Assembly: GCA_036496025.1 (NCBI GenBank) | Contig: DASXLW010000080.1 | Location: 9,010 to 73,009, forward strand | Length of the DNA stretch: 64,000 nt | Direction of reading: 5' to 3' | Origin: PALSA-505 sp036496025 | GTDB taxonomy: Bacteria > Actinomycetota > Actinomycetes > Streptosporangiales > Streptosporangiaceae | Shown here: in pieces, positions 48,558 through 57,615 of the stretch | Numbering within the stretch: position 1 is the stretch's first letter | How the letters are laid out: every line of letters starts with the position of its first letter | Notes under the pieces: model-generated | What the model saw: the letters and a program-made list of their open reading frames with translations, nothing else | Databases searched by the model: none | Told to the model about the DNA's origin: nothing | Position numbers and translations under genes: made by a program

Positions 48558-49068
48558 ATGACCGACGACCGCGGATTCGTCATCATCGGGGCCAGCCTGG
48601 CCGGAGCCAAGGCGGCTGAGACCCTGCGGGAAGAGGGCTTCGACGGGAGGATCACGCTCATCGGCGAGGAAGGCGACGTGGCCAGCGCGTGGCACCCCCT
48701 GTTTGCCCGCCGCATCCGGCTGGAGCACTGGTCCTCGGCGCTCAACGAGGGCCCGGCTGCGGCCAGGAACATGCTCGGCCGCCGCACCCCGTACGAGCGG
48801 ATCCCGTATTTCTACTGCGACCAGTACGACGTCGGCATGGAGTACTGGGGTACGCGCGCCCGGCTGGGACCAGGTCGTGTTCCGCGGCGATCCGGCCGGC
48901 CGGGAGTTCATCGCCTTCTGGCTCAAGGACGGGCGCGTCGTGGCCGGGATGAACGTCAACGTGTGGGACGTGGCCGACTCGATCGCGGCCCTGGTCGCGG
49001 CCGTCGGCCAGGTCGATCTTTCCCGCCTGCTCGACCCGGACGTGGAGCTGGCCTCGCTGGCCGGGTGA
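48558..49068 (+). pseudogene. Decayed FAD-dependent ferredoxin/NAD reductase
   Basis: The 5' part encodes GFVIIGASLAGAKAAETLRE and GRITLIGEEG, the FAD-binding start of a rubredoxin/ferredoxin reductase. It then jumps directly to HPLFARRIRLEHWSSALNEG and PYFYCDQYDVGMEYWG, which belong to the C-terminal third of these proteins of about 400 residues. The catalytic middle, including the NAD-binding Rossmann fold, is missing. At about 48847-48860 the frame shifts by +1, and the C-terminal domain continues in the other frame (GWDQVVFRGDPAGREFIAFW, RVVAGMNVNVWDVADSI) to the stop at 49066-49068. At least two lesions make an active product impossible. Confidence 0.88.
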
Positions 49069-49092
49069 TCGCGCGCACCGCGCCGCGTCGGC

Positions 49093-50199
49093 CTAGAACT
49101 CGATCGCGTAACGGGCGACGGCGTCCTCGTCCCAGGCCAGGCCGTTGCCGGGGACGTCCGGCGGGTGCAGGTGGCCCGCGCGGATCTCGAAGGGCTGAGC
49201 CAGGATCGGGTGCGCCCAGTCCTGCCACTCCAGCCAGTGTCCGGTCGGCGTGACCGGCAGCAGCTGACTGGACACCTCCGGGTACAGGTGGGAGGACATC
49301 GGGATCCCGGTCGCCTCGGCGATGGCGGCGGCCCGCAGCCACCCGGTCACGCCGCCGATGCGCATCAGGTCCGGCATGACCAGGTCGCACGCCCGGGCCC
49401 GCACCGCGTCGAGCATGGCCCGCGGGCCGTAGAAGTTCTCTCCCAGCATGACCGGGGTCGCGACCTGCTGGGCGAGCCTGGCGTGCCCGTCCAGGTCGTC
49501 ATAGCGCAGCGGTTCCTCGATCCAGTCGATGCCCTCGGCATCCAGCGCGCGGCACCGGGTGAGCGCCTCTCCCAGAGTGAGCCCCTGGTTGTAGTCCACG
49601 ACCAGGCTGACCTCGTCGCCGACCGCGGCGCGGACGTTGCGCACGGCCGCCAGGTCGTCGGCGGCACGAACCCGCCCCACCCTGACCTTGAGCGCGGTGA
49701 ACCCGCCCTCGGCGACCAGCTCGAGCGCCTCATCGCTCACGGCATCGGGCGGGATGAGCCCGAGCCCGTTGCTGTTGTACGCCGGCACCGGACCGTGGGT
49801 ACCGCCCAGCAGGCGGGCCAGCGGCAGCCCTGCCGCCTGGGCCAGCGCGTCCCACAGCGCCATGTCCAGGCCGGCCACGGCCGACAAGGCCAGTCCCTGG
49901 TAGCCGGCCACCCCGAACCAGCCGCGGTAGGCCTCGAACGTGGTGACCGGCGTCACCGGCTGGCCGCGCAGCCCGGCGCCGAGGTCGCGCAGCGCAGGCA
50001 GCAGGGCGCGGGCCGCCGTGGTCCGGTAGGGCGCCAGGTAGCTGCGGCCGGTGATGTCCTGCTCGGTGGCCAGATCGACCAGCAGCAGCGGCCACTGCGC
50101 GAAGTCCCCGATCCTGGTGCGCAGTGGCCGCCGGAACGGCACCATCACGGCCCGGACGGTCACATCCCGCACCGTCAGCGGCGCATCCGCACTGGTCAT
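49093..50199 (-). CDS. Enolase-superfamily enzyme (mandelate racemase-like, second)
   Basis: A 368-residue protein. The barrel has LKVRVGRVR (base Lys), LVVDYNQG, DWIEEPLRYDD and MLGENFYGPR (three metal ligands) and MSSHLYPEVSSQLLP (His). The Tyr/Asn in the first ligand loop and the SSHLYPE segment are typical of the mandelate racemase subgroup. It may racemise or dehydrate a hydroxy acid. ATG 50199 has GGAGGGAG upstream. It is convergent with the reductase pseudogene and divergent from glnE. It is not a duplicate of the enzyme at 33.8 kb; the two differ in most loops. Confidence 0.88.
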   Translation of the reverse strand: MTSADAPLTVRDVTVRAVMVPFRRPLRTRIGDFAQWPLLLVDLATEQDITGRSYLAPYRTTAARALLPALRDLGAGLRGQPVTPVTTFEAYRGWFGVAGYQGLALSAVAGLDMALWDALAQAAGLPLARLLGGTHGPVPAYNSNGLGLIPPDAVSDEALELVAEGGFTALKVRVGRVRAADDLAAVRNVRAAVGDEVSLVVDYNQGLTLGEALTRCRALDAEGIDWIEEPLRYDDLDGHARLAQQVATPVMLGENFYGPRAMLDAVRARACDLVMPDLMRIGGVTGWLRAAAIAEATGIPMSSHLYPEVSSQLLPVTPTGHWLEWQDWAHPILAQPFEIRAGHLHPPDVPGNGLAWDEDAVARYAIEF

Positions 50200-50302
50200 C
50201 AGATCTCCCTCCGAGCTTCCCCGCGTCTCTCTCCGAGCTTCCCCGCGGCCGAGGCGCTCAGCGTTACATGCTGTCCGCGCCATCCTCCACTACCGTGCCA
50301 AC

Positions 50303-53300
50303 GTGAGCTATCCCGCGGACCGGGCGCGCCGGACGACGCTCGCGGGCCGGCTGGCCCGGCTGGGCTTCGCCGACGCCGCCCGGGCCGAGCGCATGGTCGG
50401 CGAGCTTCGGCTCGACGATCAGCTGATCGGCGTGCTCGCGGCCGCGGCCGACCCGGACCTGGCGCTGACCGGGCTGGCGCGGCTGCTGCCGTCCGGCGAC
50501 GCGGCCGCGTCCGGCCTGCGGCCGGCGCTGCAGGCCGAGCCGTCTTTCGCGCGCCGCCTGACCGCCGTCCTCGGCGCCAGCGCCGCTCTGGCCGATCACC
50601 TGGCCCGCCACCCCGGTGACTGGCGCGTGTTGCACGGGGCCGGCGCGCTGCAGCGGCCCACCGCCGGGGAACTGCGGGCCGCGCTCCTGCGGGCGGTCGG
50701 CGCGGTGCCCGGTGACGCCGAGCCGCGCGCCGCGCCGGCGCCGGGCACCGATCCCGCCGTCACGCTGTGCGCCAGCTACCGGCGGGCGCTGCTGCACCTG
50801 GCGGCCAGGGACCTCACCGGTGCCGTCACCGTGGACGAGGCCGCGGCCGAGCTCGCCGACCTGGGCGCGGCCGCGCTGGAGGCGGCCCTCGCCGTCGCCC
50901 GCGCGCAGCTGCCCGCAGAAGCGGCGGCGGCCCGGCTGGCCGTGATCGGGATGGGCAAGTGCGGCGGCCGCGAGCTCAACTACGCCAGCGACGTAGACGT
51001 GATCTTCGTCGGCGAGCCCGCCCCGGGACAGCCGGAAGACGCGGCGCTGCGCACCGCGACCCGGCTGGCCGCCGCGATGATCCAGGTCTGCTCCCAGACC
51101 ACCAGCGAGGGAACGATCTTCCCCGTCGATCCGAACCTGCGGCCCGAGGGCCGCAGCGGCCCGCTGGTGCGCACGCTGGCCAGCCATCGCGCCTACTACG
51201 AGCGCTGGGCCAAGACCTGGGAGTTCCAGGCGCTGGTCAAGGCGCGCCCGGTGGCCGGCGACCCGGATCTGGGCCGCGCCTACGCCGAGGCCATCATCCC
51301 GCTGGTATGGCAGGCCGCGCAGCGCGAGAACTTCGTCGCGGACGTGCAGGCCATGCGCCGCCGGGTGGAGCAGAGCCTGCCCGCCCGGCAGGCCGGCCGC
51401 GAGCTGAAGCTCGGTCCCGGCGGTCTGCGCGACATCGAGTTCACTGTGCAGTTGCTGCAGCTCGTACACGGCCGCACCGACGATACGCTGCGCAGCCCGG
51501 CCACGCTGCCCGCCCTGGCCGCCCTGGCCGACGGCGGCTACGTCGGCCGCGACGACGCCGCCGCGCTGGCCGACGCCTACCGGTTCCTGCGCCGGGTGGA
51601 GCACCTGCTCCAGCTCTACCAGCTCCGCCGCACGCACTCCCTCCCGGACGACCCGCCGACGATCCGCAGGATCGGCCGTGCCATGCACCAGCCTTTGCTC
51701 CCGAACGGACCGGGGTCGGCCCCGGCACGGCCGCCCCCCGACCCCGCGGCGGCATTCACCGCCCAGTGGCGGCGGCACGCGATCGAGGTCAGGCGGCTGC
51801 ACGAGAAGCTCTTCTACCGCCCGCTGCTGCACGCGGCCGCGCGGCTACCGGGTGAGGCGGCCCGCCTGACGCCGGACGCGGCCCGGGCCCGGCTGGAGGC
51901 GCTCGGCTACACCGACCCGGCCGGGGCGCTGCGCCATATCGAGGCACTGACCGCGGGGGTCTCGCGACGGGCCGCCATCCAGCGCACGCTGCTGCCCGTG
52001 CTACTGGACTGGTTCGCGAGCGCGGCTGAGCCGGACGCGGGGCTGCTGGCATTCCGCCAGGTCAGCGACGCGCTAGGACAGAGCCCCTGGTACCTGCGGC
52101 TGCTCCGGGACGACACCAAGGTAGCCGAGCGGCTGGCCCGCATCCTGGCCTCCAGCCGGTACGCGACCGGGCTGCTGCTGCGGGCCCCGGCGGCGGTCGC
52201 GATGCTGGGCGATGACGCCGAGCTGGCCGCCAGGCCACAGCAGGTGCTGCGGGCCGAGGCCGCGGCGGTAGTGGGCAGGCACGAGGAGGCCGAAGCCGCG
52301 GTGACCGCGCTGCGCGCGATCCGGCGCCGTGAGCTGCTCCGCATTGCCGCGGCCGACCTGCTGGGGCTGGCCGGGCCGGAGCAGGTCAGGGAGGCACTGA
52401 CCAGCCTGGCCGCGGTCACGGTAGAGGCCGCGCTGGCCGCTGCGATCAGGAAGGTCGAACTTGAGCTGCGCGCCCCGCTGCCGACCAGGATGTGCGTGGT
52501 GGCCATGGGCCGGTTCGGCGGGCACGAGAGCGGCTACGCCAGCGACGCCGACGTGATCTTCGTGCACGACCCGCTGCCCGCTGCCGACGCCGGCCCGCGG
52601 GAGCCGGGGGCGCCCCGGGCCGCCATCGGACAGGCGGAGCGCAGCGCGGCGCGGGGGCGCGGCGCTGCGGGGGAGCGTGGCGTGGCGGGGCGGCGCGGCG
52701 CTGCGGGGGAGCGTGGCGTGGAGGGGGAGCGTGGCGCGGGGGGGCGGCGCGGCGCTGCGGGGGAGCGTGGCGTGGCGGGGGAGCGCGGCGTGGCGGGGGA
52801 GCGCGGCATGGCGGGGCAGCGCGGCCCTGCGGACTACGACAGCGGGCCGGGGAAGCGCAGCGCGCCCGGGGAGCACGGCACCGGGCCGGAACGTGGCGCG
52901 GATGAGGCGGCGACCCGGGCCGCGCACGCCGTCGCCGAGGAACTGCGCCGGCTGCTCGCCCTGCCGGCCCCCGATCCGCCGCTGCTCATCGACCCGGGCC
53001 TGCGCCCCGAAGGGCGCCAGGGACCGTTGGTGCGCACGCTCGCCTCCTACCGGGCCTACTACCGCCGCTGGTCGGCGGGCTGGGAGGCGCAGGCCCTGCT
53101 GCGCGCCGAGCCGGTGGCGGGCGACGCCGGCCTCGGCGCCAGGTTCACCGCGCTGGCGGACGAGTTCCGCTACCCGGTCGGCGGGATCGACCAGGCCGCG
53201 CTCACGCACATCAGGCGCCTGAAGGCCCGGATGGAGGCCGAACGGATACCGCGCGGCATCGATGCGGCACTGCACCTCAAGCTCGGCCCCGGCGGACTGG

Positions 53301-53653
53301 CGGACGTGGAGTGGGTGGCCCAGCTGTTCCAGCTCCGGCACGCCTACGCGACGCCGGCGCTGCGGACGACCCGCACCCTGGATGCGCTGGACGCCGCGGC
53401 CACGGCGGGCCTGCTGACCGAAGCCGACCGGGACGTGCTGGCCGCGGCCTGGCAATTGGCCGCCCGGATCCGGGACAACCTGATGCTGGTTCGCGGCCGG
53501 CCGTCCGACGTGCTGCCCACCAGTCCTCCGGAGCTGTCCGCCGTCGCCCGGCTGACCGGCTACGGCCCGGGCGAATCCCGGGCGCTGCTTGACGATTACC
53601 GGCGGACCGCTCGGCGTGCCCGTTCGGTCATGGAACGGGTTTTCTACGGCTGA
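50303..53653 (+). CDS. glnE: Bifunctional glutamine synthetase adenylyltransferase/deadenylyltransferase with repeat insertion
   Basis: An 1116-residue enzyme that adds or removes AMP on glutamine synthetase in response to nitrogen. Two nucleotidyltransferase domains are visible: GMGKCGGRELNYASDVDVIF (about residue 215, deadenylylation half) and AMGRFGGHESGYASDADVIF (about 734, adenylylation half). Each has a later IDPGLRPEGR- or VDPNLRPEGR-type motif. In the second half about 120 residues separate the two motif pieces, largely because of a Gly/Arg-rich block (nine units of RGAAGE type, residues 786-841) that is absent in relatives. The start is taken at GTG 50303, without a good ribosome site; GlnA2 in the window is unlikely to be its target. 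Confidence 0.95.
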   Translation: MSYPADRARRTTLAGRLARLGFADAARAERMVGELRLDDQLIGVLAAAADPDLALTGLARLLPSGDAAASGLRPALQAEPSFARRLTAVLGASAALADHLARHPGDWRVLHGAGALQRPTAGELRAALLRAVGAVPGDAEPRAAPAPGTDPAVTLCASYRRALLHLAARDLTGAVTVDEAAAELADLGAAALEAALAVARAQLPAEAAAARLAVIGMGKCGGRELNYASDVDVIFVGEPAPGQPEDAALRTATRLAAAMIQVCSQTTSEGTIFPVDPNLRPEGRSGPLVRTLASHRAYYERWAKTWEFQALVKARPVAGDPDLGRAYAEAIIPLVWQAAQRENFVADVQAMRRRVEQSLPARQAGRELKLGPGGLRDIEFTVQLLQLVHGRTDDTLRSPATLPALAALADGGYVGRDDAAALADAYRFLRRVEHLLQLYQLRRTHSLPDDPPTIRRIGRAMHQPLLPNGPGSAPARPPPDPAAAFTAQWRRHAIEVRRLHEKLFYRPLLHAAARLPGEAARLTPDAARARLEALGYTDPAGALRHIEALTAGVSRRAAIQRTLLPVLLDWFASAAEPDAGLLAFRQVSDALGQSPWYLRLLRDDTKVAERLARILASSRYATGLLLRAPAAVAMLGDDAELAARPQQVLRAEAAAVVGRHEEAEAAVTALRAIRRRELLRIAAADLLGLAGPEQVREALTSLAAVTVEAALAAAIRKVELELRAPLPTRMCVVAMGRFGGHESGYASDADVIFVHDPLPAADAGPREPGAPRAAIGQAERSAARGRGAAGERGVAGRRGAAGERGVEGERGAGGRRGAAGERGVAGERGVAGERGMAGQRGPADYDSGPGKRSAPGEHGTGPERGADEAATRAAHAVAEELRRLLALPAPDPPLLIDPGLRPEGRQGPLVRTLASYRAYYRRWSAGWEAQALLRAEPVAGDAGLGARFTALADEFRYPVGGIDQAALTHIRRLKARMEAERIPRGIDAALHLKLGPGGLADVEWVAQLFQLRHAYATPALRTTRTLDALDAAATAGLLTEADRDVLAAAWQLAARIRDNLMLVRGRPSDVLPTSPPELSAVARLTGYGPGESRALLDDYRRTARRARSVMERVFYG
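52658..52825 (+). repeat. 18-bp in-frame tandem repeat inside glnE
   Basis: Nine units of 18 bp start at 52658 and encode the six-residue unit R-G-x-A-G-E (variants RGVAGR, RGVEGE, RGAGGR, RGMAGQ). The period is exact, so the reading frame of glnE is kept. The insert lies between the catalytic DADVIF strand and the downstream RPEGR loop of the adenylylation half. Confidence 0.95.
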
Positions 53654-53663
53654 CAGGAGCCGG

Positions 53664-54527
53664 TTAGAGCCGCCCGTAGGCTCGCAGCGTGTGCAGCGCG
53701 TCTACCGTGCGGACGCCACGCCACTCCTGCTCGGCGGCCGGTGACCAGGCCATCCAGTTGAACGTCCAGCCGCCGTCGTCACGCTGCCCGCGGGCCAGGT
53801 GGTCCAGGTGCCCGTCCAGCACGGCGTCGTCGAACAGGCTGCTGGCCAGGCCGGGCGCCGGGGCGTAGTCGAGCGGCCCGTGCACCTCGCCGGGCGCGTC
53901 CGGATCCAGCGCGACCAGGTCCCGCTTGAACAGCAGCCGACCCATGCCGTCCAGGGCCTGGCGAGCCTGCGCCTGGTCCGGGACATGATCGAGGAACCGG
54001 AACACGCCATGCAGATCGTACGGGCCGGCCTCCGACAGCCCGTCAATCCGCGACCACATCACCTCGGTGGCCCGGGCCAGCCATGGATGGCGTACCCCGC
54101 GGGCGTGCAGCGTCCCGGCGATGAGCCCGGTGGTGGCGAGCGAGGCGGGGCCGCCCTCCTCCGGCACCCACCACGGCGCGTGCGGCCAGCCCTCTATCGA
54201 CGGATCCACGGCGGCGGCGCCGCCCTCGGCCGGCGCGGTGGCCTGCAGCCAGTCGCAGGCGGCCGCGGCCATCCCGTCGGACCAGGCGTCGGCTTCGTGC
54301 AGGATGCGCAGCGCCTGGTCGACGGCGAGCGGCTGGCTGCCCGGGGCCCGGCCGTCGGGCTCCAGGGCGTGCCCGAATCCTCCGTCCGGATTGCGGTAGG
54401 CGGCGACCGCGTCGCGCACCGGCTGGGGCTGGCCCTCGCGCATCAGCCGGTCGAACCTGCGCCGGTCGAGGACCCGCCCGCGGGCGGCGATGAACTGTTC
54501 TGCTGCGTCGATGTCAGGAATGCTCAT
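53664..54527 (-). CDS. Alpha/alpha-toroid-like protein of unknown function
   Basis: A 287-residue soluble protein with repeats of the type found in prenyltransferase/squalene-cyclase toroids: NPDGGFGHAL (about residue 48), and RDDGGWTFNWMAW near the end, with helices such as VDQALRILHEADAW and ASLATTGLIAGTLHARGV between. Members like it are annotated as hypothetical or prenyltransferase-like proteins in actinomycetes; no DxDD-type catalytic motif is visible, so enzyme activity is doubtful. ATG 54527 was taken because of the MSIPD start. It converges with glnE, 10 bp apart, and is divergent from an AraC regulator. Confidence 0.72.
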   Translation of the reverse strand: MSIPDIDAAEQFIAARGRVLDRRRFDRLMREGQPQPVRDAVAAYRNPDGGFGHALEPDGRAPGSQPLAVDQALRILHEADAWSDGMAAAACDWLQATAPAEGGAAAVDPSIEGWPHAPWWVPEEGGPASLATTGLIAGTLHARGVRHPWLARATEVMWSRIDGLSEAGPYDLHGVFRFLDHVPDQAQARQALDGMGRLLFKRDLVALDPDAPGEVHGPLDYAPAPGLASSLFDDAVLDGHLDHLARGQRDDGGWTFNWMAWSPAAEQEWRGVRTVDALHTLRAYGRL

Positions 54528-54609
54528 GCCGCCATCCCACCACTGTCCCCGCCCGCCCGTCTTGAACGAATCGGCCGCCCGCTCGGCCCACACCGATTCA
54601 AGATCATCT

Positions 54610-54683
54610 CCACTTTGCACGCGTTACGACCAAGAATGCGCCCGGTTTGTCCCGATTCCGTGGTCGAAACGTGTGCAAAGTGG
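54610..54683. repeat. 23-bp inverted repeat with 28-bp spacer
   Basis: The arms are 54610-54632 (starting CCACTTTGCACGCGTTAC) and 54661-54683 (ending CGTGTGCAAAGTGG). They match as reverse complements at 21 of 23 positions. The spacer is 28 bp and holds short self-complementary pieces. The element lies in the divergent promoter space of the toroid-like gene and the AraC gene; it could be a folded regulatory RNA, a double operator or a small palindromic repeat. Confidence 0.9.
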
Positions 54684-54726
54684 CTCAGACCGAGGCACTG
54701 TCGGGGGTGGGTGAGAGAGTGGGTGG

Positions 54727-55455
54727 GTGGAGCTGCGGCCGGGGTACCGGGAATGGGCGCCGCCTGCCGCGCTGCGGCCGGCGGTGAGCTGCCTGTGGAC
54801 GTCGGTGGTGCCCTCCGTCGGGCAGACCCTCGTCCTGCCCGACGCCTGCGCCGATCTCATCTGGCAGGCCGGCGCGGGAACCTATGTGGCGGGCCCCGAC
54901 ACTGGCCCCGTCCCGGCGGTGCTGGCGTCCGGCACGGTTCTGGTCGGCGTGCGGTTCGGGCCGGGCGGCGGCGGGCCTGCCCTGGGGCTCCCGCTCACCG
55001 AGTTGCGTGACCGCCGGGTGGATCTGGCCGACCTGCTCCCCGGGCTGGCCCGCAGGCTCCCGGGCGATCTGTCGCCGGGCGTGGCGCTCGGCCGGCTCAT
55101 CGAGCTGACCGCGGGGCTGGTGTCCGAGCGACCACCGGATCCGCTGGTGACCCACGGTGCACGGCAGCTGGCCGCCTCGCGTGAGCGCACCGACGAGCTG
55201 GCCCGTGATCTTGGGGTCAGCGAGCGCCAGTTCCGCCGCCGCTGCCTGGACGCGGTCGGGTACGGGCCCAAGACGTTGCACCGGGTGCTGCGGTTCCGCC
55301 GCTTCGTCTCGCGCATCGACGCGGCCGACGGCGGGGTGGACCTGGCCCGGGTGGCGGCCGAGGCCGGATATGCCGACCAGGCGCACCTGACCCGGGAGAG
55401 CGTCCGCCTGGCCGGGCTGCCGCCTGCCGCCTTGATCCGGGCGCGCCGGGCCTGA
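54727..55455 (+). CDS. AraC-family transcriptional regulator
   Basis: A 242-residue regulator. The N-terminal sensory domain (LRPAVSCLWTSVVPSVGQTL, VLPDACADLIW) is the DUF6597-like type. The C-terminal AraC HTH begins near residue 145 with LARDLGVSERQFRRRCLDAV and GYGPKTLHRVLRFRRFVSRI, then AAEAGYADQAHLTRESVRLA. The divergent gene and the 23-bp inverted repeat in the 199-bp gap are natural targets. The GTG at 54727 is the chosen start. Confidence 0.88.
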   Translation: MELRPGYREWAPPAALRPAVSCLWTSVVPSVGQTLVLPDACADLIWQAGAGTYVAGPDTGPVPAVLASGTVLVGVRFGPGGGGPALGLPLTELRDRRVDLADLLPGLARRLPGDLSPGVALGRLIELTAGLVSERPPDPLVTHGARQLAASRERTDELARDLGVSERQFRRRCLDAVGYGPKTLHRVLRFRRFVSRIDAADGGVDLARVAAEAGYADQAHLTRESVRLAGLPPAALIRARRA

Positions 55456-55479
55456 CCCTTCCCGGGCCGGAGGCGGCGG

Positions 55480-56352
55480 CTATCGGGATTCGGCGATCAT
55501 GGCGGTGCCGATCGGCCGGAAGCCGAGGCCCGCGTAAACCCGCGCCACCGCGTCGTCCGAGGCGGACAGGAACACAGTGCGGACGCTGTCGGCCCTGGCC
55601 AGGGTGGCGAGTTTCGCGGTCACCGCCGCGCCCAGACCCTGTCTGCGGGCGCTGGGCAGCGTGCCCACCCCGGTGATCTCGGCCACGTCGCCCGCTGACT
55701 GGCAGCTTCCCGCGGACAGCGGCCCCTCGTCGTCGAACGCGGCCGCCAGCACTGACTGCCCGGCGGCCAGCGTTTCGCGCATCCGGGAGATGCCCGCCTG
55801 GTCCTTGTCGGCCGCCAGCTTGTCCCGCTCGGCCGGACCGGCCAGACCGACGCCGGTGCCCGGGTGCGCAAAGGCCACGTCGGGAACCGCGACGACGCGA
55901 GCGAGATCCGGCTCGTCCCAGCGGATCGTACGGACGGCCATCCCGGCGGGCACCTGCGCCTGTCGCGGCGGGCTATCCAAGACCATCAGCGGGTGGGCGG
56001 TCACCTCTAGCCCGGCCCCGGCGGCAGCCTCGGTGAGGTCGGGTGCCACCTGCTCGATCCACTCGAAGGACTGGGGGATGCCGAGTTCGCGCTGGCGGGC
56101 CCGCACCCTGCGCACGTCGGCCACTGTGATCCGGCCCCGCGGTCCCTGCTTCGGCCTGGCGTAATACGGCCATCCGGGGCCTTCGGTCACGAAGAGCACA
56201 AGCGGGCCATGCTGCTCGGCGCGGGCCCGATGTTTCGGAACGGCGTCACAGAACCTGTCGATCCGGGTGATGACCGTCTCGCTGGCCGCGGGGACGCCTG
56301 CGCCCCCTTGCCCGTTCTCCCGGTCGGTCAAGCCTGTCCGCCTTCCGCTCAC
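55480..56352 (-). CDS. GNAT-family acetyltransferase with N-terminal extension
   Basis: The protein is about 290 residues. The C-terminal GNAT domain (from about residue 150) has DVAEITGVGTLPSARRQGLG, the acetyl-CoA loop, and ASDDAVARVYAGLGFRPIGT. The N-terminal half contains VLFVTEGPGWPYYARPKQG and an ADVRRVRARQRELGIPQSFE helix; it resembles the non-catalytic GNAT-like half of two-domain acetyltransferases. The start is uncertain: GTG 56352 was used, TTG 56334 and points upstream are possible. No obvious ribosome site supports any of them. The substrate is unknown. Confidence 0.75.
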   Translation of the reverse strand: MSGRRTGLTDRENGQGGAGVPAASETVITRIDRFCDAVPKHRARAEQHGPLVLFVTEGPGWPYYARPKQGPRGRITVADVRRVRARQRELGIPQSFEWIEQVAPDLTEAAAGAGLEVTAHPLMVLDSPPRQAQVPAGMAVRTIRWDEPDLARVVAVPDVAFAHPGTGVGLAGPAERDKLAADKDQAGISRMRETLAAGQSVLAAAFDDEGPLSAGSCQSAGDVAEITGVGTLPSARRQGLGAAVTAKLATLARADSVRTVFLSASDDAVARVYAGLGFRPIGTAMIAESR

Positions 56353-56604
56353 ATGGTCACTGCGGCGACCCTCACGGCCCGTCCAGAACCTCGGCCGATC
56401 GCGGGTCGAGGTCGATGATAATTCCCTCGCGGGCGTCGACACGTTCACCCGGTGGCCGCGGCGGAGCCGAGAATGCCCCGGACAGCAACCCCGCCGGCCG
56501 TCTTGCCGCGCCGGCCGGGCAAATCACGATCATCGGCCCCGGCGCCGGGCTAGGACACAATAAGCTCACCAGGCGTTGATCCAAGCGCAGGCACAGGGAG
56601 TTTC

Positions 56605-57615
56605 ATGAAGTGGACCCGGACGACCACGGTCGTCACCGCGTCGTCGGTCGTCGCGGTCGCCGGCCTGACCGCGGGGCTGCTGCTGATCCCGGGCCCGCGC
56701 CCCGCGCCGCCGCCCCCGCCGCGCCCCACCCCCACTGCTAAGCCCGTTCACAAATCCGACGGCCCGCTACGTTCGCCGTTCACCGGCGAGCGGGTGAAGA
56801 AGCTGAGCACCGTCCTGGCCGTGAAGATCGACAACATCGTGCTGGCCCGCCCGCAGACCGGACTTACGCAGGCTGACATCGTGTACGTGCTGCCCGTGGA
56901 AGGCGGGCTGAGCCGCTTCATGGCGATCTTTTCCTCGCACCTGCCCCGCGTCATCGGACCAGTGCGCAGCTCCAGGGAGGATGACCTCCAGCTGCTGCGT
57001 CAGTTCGGCCGGCCGGCGTTCGCCTATTCCGGTGCCCAGCCACAGCTGCTGAAGGTGGTGGAACACGCCCGGACGGCCGATCTCTACGCCGGCCGGGTGG
57101 GCGGGTACTTCCGCGACAACAGCCGCATCGCCCCGTACAACCTCTACGCGCACACCACGCAACTGCTGGCCGAGGCCAAGGGCGCGAGCGAGGCGCACAA
57201 CATCGGGTTCCGCTTCGGCCACGCGCCGGCCGGCGGGCGGGCCCGGGCGTCGGCCTCGGTTTCCTACTCTGCCGCCTCGTTCCGCTTTACCTGGTCCCGG
57301 TCCAAGGGACGCTGGCTGGTGTGGATGGACGGGCAGCGCGCGGCCAGTACCGAGGGGCCTCAGCTTTCGGCCGCCACGGTGGTCATCCAGCACACGATCG
57401 TGAGCACGTCCCGTTTCCTGGAGTGGCCCGGCATCCGGCCGCCCTTCGCCCGCAGCATCGGGTCCGGCTCAGCCCTGGTGCTGCGGGACGGGGAGGCTTA
57501 TCACGCCCGCTGGTCGCGGCCCCACGGCCGCGACGGCACGACCTTCACCACCGACTCGGGTCAGCCGATGACCTTCGCCCGCGGCCCGGTCTGGATCGTG
57601 CTCGCGCCGCGCTGA
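56605..57615 (+). CDS. DUF3048-domain secreted or membrane-anchored protein
   Basis: A 336-residue protein of the YerB (DUF3048) type. A signal anchor (VVTASSVVAVAGLTAGLLLI) is followed by a Pro-rich linker of about 20 residues. The DUF3048 N-terminal domain shows LAVKIDNIVLARPQTGLTQA and DIVYVLPVEGGLSRFMAIF, VIGPVRSSREDDLQLLRQFG, and the C-terminal part ends TTFTTDSGQPMTFARGPVWI. The function of the family is unknown; it is exported. No lipobox Cys is visible, so it is probably held by the N-terminal helix. GGGAG precedes ATG 56605. Confidence 0.9.
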   Translation: MKWTRTTTVVTASSVVAVAGLTAGLLLIPGPRPAPPPPPRPTPTAKPVHKSDGPLRSPFTGERVKKLSTVLAVKIDNIVLARPQTGLTQADIVYVLPVEGGLSRFMAIFSSHLPRVIGPVRSSREDDLQLLRQFGRPAFAYSGAQPQLLKVVEHARTADLYAGRVGGYFRDNSRIAPYNLYAHTTQLLAEAKGASEAHNIGFRFGHAPAGGRARASASVSYSAASFRFTWSRSKGRWLVWMDGQRAASTEGPQLSAATVVIQHTIVSTSRFLEWPGIRPPFARSIGSGSALVLRDGEAYHARWSRPHGRDGTTFTTDSGQPMTFARGPVWIVLAPR

